Part shown: in pieces, positions 11,113 to 22,833 of the stretch
How positions within the stretch are numbered: the stretch's first letter is position 1
How the letters are laid out: every line of letters starts with the position of its first letter
Assembly (NCBI GenBank): GCA_026874595.1
Contig: CM049307.1
Coordinates: 90,771,830 to 90,835,829, forward strand
DNA length: 64,000 bases
Direction: 5' to 3'
DNA from: Sipunculus nudus
Lineage: Eukaryota > Annelida > Sipuncula > Golfingiida > Sipunculidae
Notes under the pieces: model-generated
Database searches by the model: none
The model's input: only the letters and a program-made list of their open reading frames with translations
What the model was told of the DNA's origin: nothing
Position numbers and translations under genes: made by a program

Positions 11113-11122
11113 AATAAATAAA
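11113..11122 (+). terminator. LINE polyadenylation signals
   Basis: Two overlapping AATAAA hexamers lie about 90 bp after the presumed ORF2 stop, followed by an A/T-rich stretch but no long poly(A). They mark the approximate 3' end of the element. Confidence 0.5.
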
Positions 11123-11135
11123 CTCATTTCATAAA

Positions 11136-13030
11136 CCAAGAAGTTTTAATGGAAAGAACATCAAAGATCGTTGGCAAAGCTGTCCCCGAACTTTATTGCC
11201 TTATATTGTCCCTGCCGTGATCGGCTATTGTACTCCGCTTCCCCGCTTATCTTGACATCCTATTAAGCCCCGCCGGGCGAATTGTCCGGTCAGATGTGGT
11301 CTGTGCTCGTGAGCTAGAGCAAGCCCTCCGTCGATCTGATATACTTGCTGTGATTTTTAAAATTATCCGGACCGAAGGAAGTCAATTATCATGTTCTGCA
11401 CATTAAATAATTGAAAATAACTTTATGCGCATTATGGCGTGCTCAAATACTCGCATACCGGTAGACACCCTGTGTGAGACGCAGGTCCGAAAGGACACTG
11501 GGAAGGGAGATACACGCATTCACAAAACATGCATGTTTTAGTAATTTTCTGATAAGTTCAATTAACAAGGGACCCATGGGTCACGGCGCTCAGCTGAAGT
11601 TTGAAATTTTTGCAATTGCAAAATATGCAAAATATTCTATTGTAATGTTTTTCATTTATATTAGCATATGAGAAGCTTAGAGGAAAGGGGTCCTCCTACT
11701 TGGTTATAGTAAAGTTTTAAATATATGATTGCAAACTAATACTCTGACAAGACCGTCATGAAGAAAAACAGTAAATGTTTTTAGATACTGTTATGAATAT
11801 GAGAATTTACAGATGGACAGGCAAGTGGACAGAATGGACTAATACATTTATTACACCTTCAAGGGAATAATGCATTTAAGTTTATATTGAAGCCTATTTT
11901 TTTTAAATATCCACTTTTTCCATTAATAGTTTTTATCTGATTCATTTTTTTATTTACAAGTTTTATAAATTTGTAAGAATAAAAAAACTGAATATATAAG
12001 TTAAAATATTATAATTCTAAGTTGCAATCATTATATATCCAGAGTGTAGCTCATATTGGGTCATATTATGCATACACATATATTTTATCATTTTAAAATC
12101 ACAAATGTTGAAACTGAATTTAAAAGAAAATAATGCCACAACATGGCATCTACAAGATTATTCCTTGAATCACTATTAAAAAGTTTTGCACATTGGAGTT
12201 TTCAGTACATGCTTAATTGTATTCACTGAAATAAAATAAAAGATTCAGTAAATTTGATAAAATAAAAACATCTTTTCAAATAAAGTTAACACACTGTTGG
12301 TTGAATGAGGGACAAACAATATCATTGTGCTAATTACTATCGCAGCTATAATTTATTACTGGAATTAATAGTCAATTTCACACCTGGTGAAGTTTTTACT
12401 CTTCTGAAATAAGGAATTACTTATCTGATGAACATCCACACTTTCATAGCAATACACCACTTTGTGGACACAATTAAATGTGCACTTTAATAATTGTAAC
12501 CCTGGTCATACATTACATAATCTAATATTTAGCATAGCCAAGAATAAATAAAATACAGAAAATTATAACATTCATCTAGTTAATGCACCATCGGGGGTAG
12601 GGGGGAGTGCAGGGCAGAGGGGAAGCCTGCTAGTAGTGGCCAAGTTGAGCCAAGGCAAGCTGCCTGGGGTGGGTTACATAATGCAAGTGAAGGCTGTACT
12701 AGCAGGTGGGCTAGATGTAAACAACACTTGACATGGTGTATGAAAACTGGAATAAAAGCTACTCTTTTCAATCAATTCCTTTGAAATTTCAGACTTTAAA
12801 AGAATAAATCCTTATGTATATATGCTGTCAAAATTAAATCAACAGTGCTTACAGGGAAAAAACGTGCTATTGCCAAAGTTGGACAACATTCAAGGTTTTG
12901 ATTTTTTATTTATGCTAATAACTTGACAAATTTGTAAAATTTTGATCTAATTTTGGGTAAACAATTGAATCTTGATTAAATAAAGTCATATTCCTCCAGC
13001 TTCAGCAATTCTCATGTTAGGTGAGTAAAT
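11136..13030. other. No supported gene
   Basis: Mostly AT-rich unique-looking DNA. The first 250 bp are GC-richer than their surroundings, and 12585-12720 is a second GC-rich patch. Neither gives a convincing exon on either strand. Confidence 0.5.
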
Positions 13031-13389
13031 ATATTTCCTGATTAAAAAAAAAGCATTATATTTGGGCCCATAACTTCAAAATAATACCCAATACTGACCT
13101 AATTTTTGGTATGTTCATAGAAAATATATGGAAGAATATGAATACTAAATATGATCAAAAACAGATCAGTGGTTTTTGATATTAGGCAGCCTTGAAGTGT
13201 AACAATTGCTTTTTTTATGGTTAACGGAGGTTTTTCCTAAATATCTCGAAGGAACGAAGTCCTCATGACCCAATTTGGTAGTATGGTAGGAGATTTTGGG
13301 GACATTTAATGGTATGAAAAATTTTGGATTCGTAGGTCCAACGGTTTCAAAACGTGCCCTATTAACGGCCGGACAAAGGACCACGACTA

Positions 13390-13420
13390 TAGCTCAGATG
13401 ACTTATAGTCAGCTGAGCTA
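13390..13420 (+). repeat. Repeat-terminal hairpin, copy 1
   Basis: TAGCTCAG-A-TGACT, a TAT loop, then AGTCA-G-CTGAGCTA. The arms pair at 13 of 14 positions. It is preceded by GGACAAAGG and followed by AAAAAT. Confidence 0.75.
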
Positions 13421-14779
13421 AAAATACAGGTTGCTCCACCAGTCTGCAGAAACTAATAAAAACACTTAATGGTCAATACCAATGCAAAGAAGCATGGTGG
13501 TCTCTGGATTAGTTGCTTGAGATACTTCAGCTTTTGTATCAAATTTTCCATTATTCTGAGGGATACTTTGGAGTCCTATAGCTTGGAGGATATGGGTAAC
13601 TGAGACTTAATTTCAGGTTTCCACAGACACTTTTCATGGGCCTTCTTGCATGACAAGAATGATTATTCTAGGTCCAGTTGTTACAATTTGTACCCTGTTG
13701 ACAGATAACCACATCTTTAAAGGTCTCAAAAATAGAGAAAAAAAATGGTAAAAATTTGAAAAAAATAGAGGTCGCGCTACTAGTCTGCTGAAATTGATGG
13801 AACACGTCATGATCAATATGTATGCCAAAAATCATGAGAATCAGTGTTGTAGTTATTGAGACACTGGAGTTTTTGAATCAATTTTTCATTATTTTTGGGG
13901 GTATTTTAGAGCCATACAACTTAATGGATATGGGTAACAGAGACCTAATTTCAGGTTCTCATGGAGATTTTTTATGGGTCTCCCTGTGTGTAAAGAATGA
14001 AGATTCTAGGTCCAGTTGTTATGATTTGTGCCCTGTTAACAGATGTTTATATCTTTAAAGGTCTCAAAAATAGAGAAAAAAATTCGTGAAAAATCGAAAA
14101 ATACAGGTGGTGCCACCAGTCTGCAGAAACTGATGAAACATCTCATGATCAATATGTATGCCAAAAATCATGACCATCAGTGATGTAGTTAATGAGATAT
14201 TAAAGTTTTTGTATGAAATTTTTACTATTCTGGGGGGTACTTTGGGGCCCCATAGCTCAAAGGATATGGGTAACAATGACCTATTTTCTTGTTTCCATGG
14301 AGACTTTTTATAGGTCTCCCTGAATGTTAAGAATGAAGATTCTAGGTCCAGTCTTTACGATTTGTGTCCTGTTAACAGATATTCACATTTTTAAAGGTCT
14401 CAAAAATAGAGAAAACAGTTCGTAAAAAATCGAAAAATACAGGTGGCGTCACCAGTCTGCAGAAACTGATGGAACATCTTATGATCTATATGTATGCCAA
14501 AAATCATGACCATCAGTGATGTAGGTAATGAGATATTGAAGTTTTTGTATGAAATTTTTCATTATTCTGGGGGGTACTTTGGGGCCACATAGCTCAAAGG
14601 ATATGAGTAACAGAGACCTAATTTCTTGTTTCCAAGGAGATTTTTCATGGACCTCTCAGAATGTTAAGTTACAAGATTCTAGGTCCAGCGGTTTCGATTT
14701 GTGCCTGGTTAACGGACAGACAAACCGACAGACAGACGGACAGACAGACAGACGGACGACGGACAAAGAGTAATCGCTA

Positions 14780-14811
14780 TAGCTCAGCATGACTGAAAGT
14801 CAGCTGAGCTA
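14780..14811 (+). repeat. Repeat-terminal hairpin, copy 2
   Basis: TAGCTCAG-CA-TGACT, a GAA loop, then AGTCA-G-CTGAGCTA. It is preceded by GGACAAAG and followed by AAAAAT, as in copy 1. Confidence 0.75.
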
Positions 14812-14815
14812 AAAA

Positions 14816-15950
14816 TGACCCCGTTATATTTATCCGAAAATATTCTTTAAAAGTACTATTATTTTATTAAAGGCAATGTCATTTTGGGTGCGATTGCTTC
14901 TTCGAAATAAACAGGCATCTTGTCGAACAAACGAGAAATTGATCCTTAACCCACAGGGCTCCGAGTCAGGGGAAAAAGGGGGGCGTTTCCATTCCGTCCT
15001 TTAATATCGTTCGCCAACTAGACGTCAGATTCATATTGTTAGTGAACAATTTACGCTGGCATTTTGCCAACTTTTATGCAAATTATGTCAACACGATTTA
15101 AACTGTGTGCTTACTATTGATGTTAGCACCTATTGTCAGACCGTGTGTAACAGCTATGACATTTATGTTGCCTTATATTTAAACAGTATTGATTTGCCTC
15201 AGCATATAAGTTGACCGTATGATTTGATAATTGACTTCTTTTATTTTCATGGTGGTGTTAATATAATTATTCAAGTAAAAATCATTAATAAACTGCATAC
15301 ATTTTGTTATAATTTTAGCAGTGTCATGAAAGAGACAGTATCATATCTCCATCATCTAATGTCAGATTCTCAAGATCCGTCGCAGCATCTGTCTCATATA
15401 ATCTCAGATGTTGATTGAAATTAGCACCATAATCAGCGATATGTTTAGCCACGGCATGATTACTATATTGTGTTATGTTGTCAAGGATTCCGACGGTTAT
15501 CAATGTGACCAGAGCCGCAGAACACTGGATACTTGCACAATCACACGCTATTTAAGCCCATCCGCGGTTAGTCTCCACAGTGCCTGGCGTCAGCAGCCAC
15601 GCGAGTCGGTTTTTACACCTTTGTGCAAGGTTCTTATCAGATTCCGCAAGTAACATCGGACCGCTATAAACAAGGGAGTATGCACTCCTTTCCAGTAAAA
15701 CTTCTTGGTTTCAAAAAATGATTAGTTTGCTCATAATCATACATGCATCAAATACATGCAAATAGAATATCTGTTCACATGACACCATTTAATTACCAAG
15801 AAAAGTTACGTGCATTCAGATATACCCATTGCATCATCTCCTGAGGTCGTGCAAGTATACTTTTACTTATGTCAGTGTATTCCAGGAAAATCTATACTCA
15901 CGTTTGCAATTTTGTTCACATGACACTGAACTTACATACATAGATTTACT

Positions 15951-15993
<43 letters not shown>

Positions 15994-16462
15994 ACTCACA
16001 AGAGTAAATGTGTGCATGTGAATGGGGCTCATGAAATGCAAAAGAAATGCTGTATTGAAGCTGGAAAAAACATCCGGATCTGTGAAGTTGCGCGGTAGGA
16101 CCACCAGATGACGTGGGCGCTTTTTTTTGGTGAGCCAGATGCAATTTTTTTTCCACTTGTATACAGGAGTAAGCAAACGGTTAAAAATGAATTACGAGGA
16201 GAATACACTATATTGCATGTTAATGTAATCTACCTGGTACGTAATTATGTCCCTGTAAAGCTAAGTGTAGCTGGCGCGCAGTATGCGGTATATAACATGA
16301 AAATAATATTACATTTAATAATGATTTCTTTCCATTTCTTTAAAAAATCTACGAATTTCTCAATTTTAAAAATAATATTTTACTTGAATGAAGGGGAGCT
16401 TCGGCAATTTTAAACTTATTCGGTTGGTCAAATATCCAGGAGAAATCCCACTTTTCTTCAGT
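14816..16462. other. No supported gene; one AT microsatellite
   Basis: This spacer before the large tandem array holds a (TA)n tract at about 15953-15990. A segment at 15480-15660 is GC-richer with a TATTTAAG word, but no exon or element could be assigned. Confidence 0.5.
15953..15990. repeat. (TA)n microsatellite
   Basis: About 19 uninterrupted TA units. Reading frames across it on both strands are artefacts of the repeat. Confidence 0.95.
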
Positions 16463-17269
16463 ATTCTCTTACTGTCATTCTCCCTTTCTCTCTATTTCTC
16501 TCGTTCTCTCCCTTTTCACTCTTTCCTTCAGTATCCTCTCCTTGTTTTTATTCCAATCTCTCTCTTTCTGTCTCTAATCAATATATAGTAATGGTTATAT
16601 GTCTATGAGAAGCGAAACCATGGGTTGTTAAATGATGAAAGAGAGCTATTTTCTCTTTACTTTTAATTTGAATTTCTTTGACATACATCGTACAATAGCT
16701 GTCCTTTAATCTCTAATAAGATTCCAAGGTACGAGTAACCGAGAGGACTATAGTCTTTGATCCATTAATTATATGTGGTTATCGTAGGCGTTGCGGCGTT
16801 GTCCTCGTTGTTTCTGTTGACTACACCTTAGCGTTGTGCAAGCGGGTATGACGCAACCAAGGGCACATTTTCAAGACACAAGATACACATGCTTTTTTAG
16901 GGGTGTCAGCCTTCTTTAAGTTTTCTCTTGCGACATTGCGCGCCTTTCTCGGGGTGAAATTACCTTTGGCCAGTGTTTTTGCTGCTTTTTTTAATTATGT
17001 GAGCGCTTTCTAACGTTTTCTATGCATTTTTTCGGGTAACTATGCTTTTTCTTGCGTTTTCCTAGCGATTACACGAAATATTTGAGCATGTCTAAAATAT
17101 TTCAACGTATTGCTTCTCTGTCTGCGTTCTTAGGCGTTGTCTGCGTTCAAGTTCTCCTGCGTTTGTGTGCTCTTTTATGCGTTTTCATGCAATTGGGTGA
17201 GACGTTTTGACTGGACATATCATGGTATACCCACGGTTCGTCCGTTGTCTTCCCGTCCGTCTGTTAACT

Positions 17270-18010
17270 TTGAGCGTCGTCACGATAACCTACCGGGGCT
17301 TTGATGGATTTTCACATAACTTACCATAACTATTTAGTACTTACTGATAGACTATTTTGCCCTAGTTCGATTAGGGGCAAAATCCACGCGTACTTGATAA
17401 AGTCAGAGGTCACTGGGCTACTTTTTTTTCGTGTTGCCGCGAAAACTTATGAAAAATAAGATGGATTTTGATGAAACTCAACAGAAATATTGACCAATAT
17501 AAGTTGGATTTCTGTCAAAATCCATGCGTTTTAATCTTGTAAGAGATCACCAGACTTTCATGGCGCCGTGTTTCACATTAAACATCTTATCGATTCTTTA
17601 TGAAACTCATTATGAGTATTAAACAATAGAGTTTATCGTCTGTATTATATTCTCGGGGAAAAAATCGAGCAATTCAATGAATTCAGAGGTCACAAGGCTG
17701 CTTTGTGGTATTGCATTGTCTATGGATTAACTTTTAGTGTTGCCGCGATGACTTACCATGAACATAATGCGTTTGGATAAAACTCAACAGAAATATCAAC
17801 CAACAAAATATCTCACTAAGTTCGATTTCTGGCATCTATGAATCTTAATTAGGTCAGAATCCCCAGACTTTAGTGAAGATTGTGATGGGTTACCAAAATG
17901 TGATGGATTTTAATGAAACTCCTTATAAAAATAAACCAATAGACTTTCTCACCTCAATTGAATTGCATTCTCGGCAAAATACACCTTAATGAGGTCAGAG
18001 GTCACAGGAT
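17270..18010 (+). repeat. DR1-containing monomers in unit A
   Basis: Five degenerate monomers of about 125-180 bp share GTTGCCGCGATAACTTA, GATGAAACTC, TCGGCAAAATCCA and an ending like GTCAGAGGTCACCAGGCT. The endings form AGGTCA direct repeats spaced by 1 bp: one mismatch at 17400-17412 and a perfect pair at 17992-18004; the others are decayed. Confidence 0.75.
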
Positions 18011-20984
18011 ATGCGATGGGCGTAGTATGCACCATTTGCTGTGCTCTTATTGCACTATTCCCGGGTCCTTGAATACCCCCCGCAAATTATAAATATTTGT
18101 CCGAAAAAAAAACCAGTTTGTCTGCTAATAAGGAAAATGATTATCCGCAAATGACGCAAATATATGTATGGCTAGTGTAACGATGTTATATCAAAAATTA
18201 TAAAGATAAAAAGATGATATAAAACTCAAGAAATACAGTTGTAAGGTCCAACTGTTACTTTATTAGCTATGTCATACCTGTTTATGGTAAATGGTCTACG
18301 GCCTTTCATAAAGATACGGATCATAGTCAAGATCCGGAACAAAGGTCCAGATCCACACCGAAAGCTAATTGTGTCTACATTGGTCCATTCCCAAAAGATA
18401 GGTCATAATATTCTGTTTATGATTTTTGTTGTGAATAAACACAGATAAACACACGCACATTGACAGCGATGAACGTATATCCTCTTGGCGGAGATAAAAT
18501 AATCTGTACCGTAAGTCGTTCTGTCGTAAAATAACATTACAGTTTGATCGGAACAATGCTCATTTCAAAGCTTCTAATGTCGACATCAACGCCTACGTCA
18601 CACTTACTACGTCACAACAAGACGAAATATGAAAAGAAGGGACTGTCCATATTATCCAGATCCTGAGAGCAACGCTTTCAGAGACCTTGGTTCAGCAAGC
18701 CGCACTGGCGTCATAATAATGAACATGTAATAAAAAACAAGCCTGCAGGTGCTTAAATCGAGCCCAGGGAACTAATTGTAAACAACACACTGCAGGGATC
18801 GAAATACTTTGTAATTTTCAACTTTCCAACGGAAAGGCATTAATACAGCTAGGTTTGCCTTTCCGCAGAAAAACATTGCCTTTCCGCTTAAGTGCATTCT
18901 ACCATCTTCTCAACCTTATCAATTTCGCACTTCGCGCAGTAAAAACATAGTTCTCCCATAGTACATGCCATCAAACATGCACACTTGCATGCAAAAACAA
19001 CGTAATGTTTTCAATAGCAACACATATCAGAAACACGATTATGCTGTTAGAAAAAAAAACAAGGAAGATATAGGAGATGAGGGCCTATATGCGGGAAAGA
19101 CTAGAAATTATAGACCATATTTATAGAAAAGAATACAGGAAATATAGGTAGTCGGTGGTACACCAACTGTAAAAGATCGTTTTTGTGTTATGTTTGTTAC
19201 TACTTATGAGGAAAACATCACCTTTCCAACGGACTTTTTTACAATGAAAATTGCCTTTCCTTGCACATGTTTGCCTGTCAGTTGAAAGGTGTTATTACGA
19301 TCGCTATACTGTTCACCAATGCCCCCCCTCCCCTAAATCTGAACAAGAACAAATGCACCAGAAACTTCACATGTTTATAAGGCTTCATTGATTGGTCAGA
19401 TGTTCGTTGCCCCTCTGCATGGTCAAACGTTTGGTCTGTAAATCACAACAAACATGCTCCGGCAGCCCTGTCAAACAAGTGTACACATAATTTATTGGTT
19501 CAATCGCCCTTTTCATTATCCGTGAAATAATAATCTGCCTGAACAGTTTGATGAATAAAGAGCTGTGAGATCGTAGCTGTGATAATAGTATGACTTGGAA
19601 AGGAACTATCAGTGTCGTAAGTTAAATGATATGTATTTATAGATTTATTCATATAAATACAAAATCTGCCTCAATAGATGACTGTTTACAATATAGAGAA
19701 TAAAGATTTAATAGAGTAATTATAGGTCTGGGTGATAATATATGGGCCAGTCGACACAGTGGATTTGATAACGGACAATAGATAGAGTTTACATCCAGAG
19801 CGCTCATTGTATACTGTAACATCACGAACCATCTACAGGCAGCAGCTGGTGTAGACTGTACCAGTCATGAAGGTGCTGTTCTTGTTTTAGAAAGAATCTG
19901 ATATAGATGTTTGCATCACTAAGCACAGACACGGTTATAAAACTTTATCACATAAAGCACTAGGCACTTTAAAAACAGATGTGTTCCGGCTTAGACAGTC
20001 ATGATTTGAATAAAAGTTCTTTCAATGCTGGACCTTTGGTTCTCAAGTTCGTCACGACTGCTTTTATTTTCGTATGTGGTTCATAATCCTTTAAATTGAA
20101 AAGTAAGAAGATAAGAAATATAACAGATACACTTGCATATGTGACGGAAAAAAAGGTCATTTTTATTATAATATCAGTCAGAGACATCGATTAGTCTGTT
20201 CTGAAAACCTAATGTTATTCATAAAATCATTTTATTTCCAAACACTGGTCACGTGTTTATTCCATCACGTAACCTCAAGACTGTTTCAGGAATGTGTTGA
20301 AACGTTGCGTCACATTTTTCTATTTAATAGCCCAGGTACATTTGAAATTTACAATTATGTTAACAAATATGTTATAACTTATGTAAAAACTGTTGAGAAC
20401 AGCGATCCTGACATTTCATCATAATCGAATAATCAATAATGACACGATATATAATCTTTATACTAATACCATTATGAAGTTATATAAAAAAAGATTCAAT
20501 TCCTAAAAGCTTTTAAAAACTTGACTCAAATCGAACCCCTTTGAACGCTCTAAAATTCAATATGACCTTTTACCTTTTATAATTATTTTTCGCCTAAGCC
20601 TCTCGGACTCTCCAGTGTTTCTGCCTATTGAGAGCCCTGTATTATATAATATTTTTAAACATGTTTTACCAAGATAGCCCGTTCAGCTCATTTCAATAGG
20701 GTCCTGGGTAAAGTTAGTTACATATAAAACGAATAAAATATACATCATACAGATTAGACATGACATGATGCCATATCGAATACATAGTTCAGTATACAGT
20801 GTAAAAGATAAAAAAAATGTTATGCTGTTGGACACAAAGTCTTTACATGGACATTTATAAAACAGAAAAAGTACATATCTTAATCTCATGTAAATGATAA
20901 AAAAAGGTAGAATCATGATAAATATACATGGATAATATAATTTTTATGCTATCTAATTAAATCTATATAAACGTTTAGAATGTT

Positions 20985-21245
20985 ATTTGTTGATCGTCAT
21001 TTGAGGCAGACTTTAAAGAAATATGCAGCTGATTCCATAGATACGGACCAGCATAATTAAAACTAGACTTAAAACGTTCCACCTGGGCACGGGTAATATC
21101 AAATTATGGCTGTCAGAAGACGTGTTTCGTATGGCATCCATTGCAACCCGAGGACTGTTTTAAAATATTGAGGTACGTCTTCAGACAAACATTTATAGAC
21201 AATTAAACACATAAAATATCGTTCCTTTTAAAACCACAGTCATCC
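20985..21245 (-). pseudogene. Relic of a LINE ORF2 C-terminus (unit A)
   Basis: The minus strand shows decayed remnants of the same C-terminal reverse-transcriptase segment seen more clearly in unit B (30490-30760). The LWNQLP-type region and the YKCLS-type region can both be traced, but with more stops and indels than in B. Confidence 0.5.
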
Positions 21246-21309
21246 AACCTAGATGTTAAATTAGCGACGCAGATGATGTGTTGTTGTCAAAATGTTATAT
21301 TTTATTACA

Positions 21310-21427
21310 TAATTATCATATTATATTATATTATATTATATTATACTATATTACATAATCTCCGAAATATTACCTCACCTATGCCTATGAGTCATCAACC
21401 ATCCCCCCCCCCCACACACACACACAA
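21310..21427. repeat. TATTA microsatellite and C/CA tract (unit A)
   Basis: A (TATTA)n-like stretch at about 21310-21350, then a C9 run and CACACA at about 21404-21427. Equivalent tracts occur in B (about 30795-30840 and C-run 30900-30918) and C (about 37547-37600 and C-run about 37655-37676), with different lengths. Confidence 0.85.
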
Positions 21428-22817
21428 ACACAGTCCAACCCCGCCCCTCCGTCCCCTGTTATCATACTGGGCCGACTCGAACTCACATTAATACGTCTCT
21501 GCTAGCTAGGGTCACAAACTGACTCCCATAATGCACCGCGGATTTTTTATAGACCACCGGCGCAGGTTTAAAGTGAAGAGGTAAAGTGTATAGTGAAGGG
21601 AATACTGTAGTCCGTTCAAATATGTTGAATTATAAACTAAGTATGTGAAATATACACGGAAGATGGTTCCTTGAAATTTAACCAATTTTGATTTTGAAGT
21701 TTGACTGTTAAGACAAGTATTTCCAGGAAGAGGTTCGCTTCGAGTATAAACGAAATATAGCGGAAGATAAAAATGTTATTATTATTTTCATAGATAAATT
21801 TAAGTATCTGTGGCTTATAGCGGCCCATGCTGCACTGAAAATTAAAGAAATATTTCATCGAGGAAAGGGAGATATAAAACTAGGGTGATTTCGCTTCGAG
21901 AATATTTGTAGAAAGGGACGAGAAAACAGCAATTTTTCAATCTTGTTTCTGCGTGGGCACAAATGATTGATTAAAAAAGAGATGAAAATTATTCGTGAGA
22001 TATCTCATAATACTCTAACCGTCAAACGTATATTATGGGATATTGCACATTTCACTAACATTTAACTTTACTGCAAAGAACGTATTTTAATCAGTTGATG
22101 GCGCTTTATTGGTCCCACGCGGAACTGAGGCGTAAGCGGGACCAGAGCTTTACATTAGCAAGCGGGGCGGTGGTGTAATTCCTCTGTCAAAGTTTAAGTA
22201 AATTAAAACAGGTCGAATGCGAGCAGTTATTGAAACTTGGTGATTCACGTAGGGGTGCTCTTCCAAACCAAACTACTTTGGATCCTAACAAACTATAACA
22301 CACGGCTTGCCATCAATGTTTTTCACCTACGAAGGCTAAAGGTTCCTATAGGAACGCAAGAAAACGACCAGGTTGTGGTCGGGGGAGGCTTTGTTAAGCG
22401 TTGACAGTTACTCAGAGTTGATTGACAATCCTGCAAAAAGCACAGAACCAACAAAAGCACATTCATAAATAAATCCACAGAATATATGACAATCTGGGAG
22501 TACCCAAAAGATGCAGGTATTGGCAATATTCATCCCTCATGAGATTTTAGTCCATAGTACAGAGTCATTCATTTATAACGCAGCACGGATCGAATGTTTC
22601 ATCAAGTTAAGCAACGGAAACAAATTATGTTTAGATTCCCCGTTGGAAAATGAAATCGTGTCACTGGGCCACGTTTATTTATGTACATGAATGCATGTTT
22701 TAGCGCCGCAGTAAGATAATTAATAACAGCCAATTAAAGATAAAGTTGCGTTAAAATTGACATGTGTAGATGATCAAATTAATTTAGTCAAATAGTTTCA
22801 CAATTTACGTAGGTATC

Positions 22818-22831
22818 ATACCGTCTACAGA
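22818..22831 (+). repeat. Left target-site duplication of the L1-type element
   Basis: ATACCGTCTACAGA, repeated exactly at 25798-25811. The uninterrupted form occurs once in unit B at about 32290-32304. Confidence 0.9.
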
Positions 22832-22833
22832 GT

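Larger units (their letters stand above)
6240..11135 (+). mobile_element. Two-ORF non-LTR retrotransposon (LINE), near full length, decayed
   Basis: In order: an ORF1 protein with a coiled coil, an apurinic-type endonuclease, a reverse transcriptase with YADD, a C-terminal cysteine motif, a short 3' UTR and overlapping AATAAA hexamers at 11113-11122. ORF1 is intact. ORF2 is broken by several frameshifts and stops, so the copy is dead for autonomous movement. The organisation fits the Jockey/CR1/I/L1 range of endonuclease-bearing LINEs; I cannot place the clade reliably. The 5' end is estimated, and no target-site duplication was identified. Confidence 0.85.
13040..14815 (+). repeat. Compound dispersed repeat with tandem 337-bp core and hairpin ends
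   Basis: The block opens with a diverged partial monomer that ends in GGCCGGACAAAGG and a hairpin at 13390-13420. It continues with four tandem monomers of 336-340 bp starting near 13428, 13768, 14104 and 14441. Each has CACCAGTCTGC, ATTCTAGGTCCAG, TGTTAACAGAT and AGGTCTCAAAAATAGAG; the last word recurs at 13722, 14059 and 14396, giving the 337-bp period. The final monomer runs into a run of GACAGACGGAC words and a second hairpin at 14780-14811. No coding potential is seen. It looks like a non-autonomous element whose core has expanded in tandem. Confidence 0.8.

Noticed and set aside
13428-14776. Regular repeats considered as a CRISPR-like array
   Set aside because: The monomers are 337 bp with no spacer-repeat alternation, and the genome is eukaryotic.
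15480-15660. TATTTAAG word in a GC-richer stretch as a promoter
   Set aside because: No exon follows, no repeat family or LTR ends could be drawn around it, and one TATA-like word is not enough.
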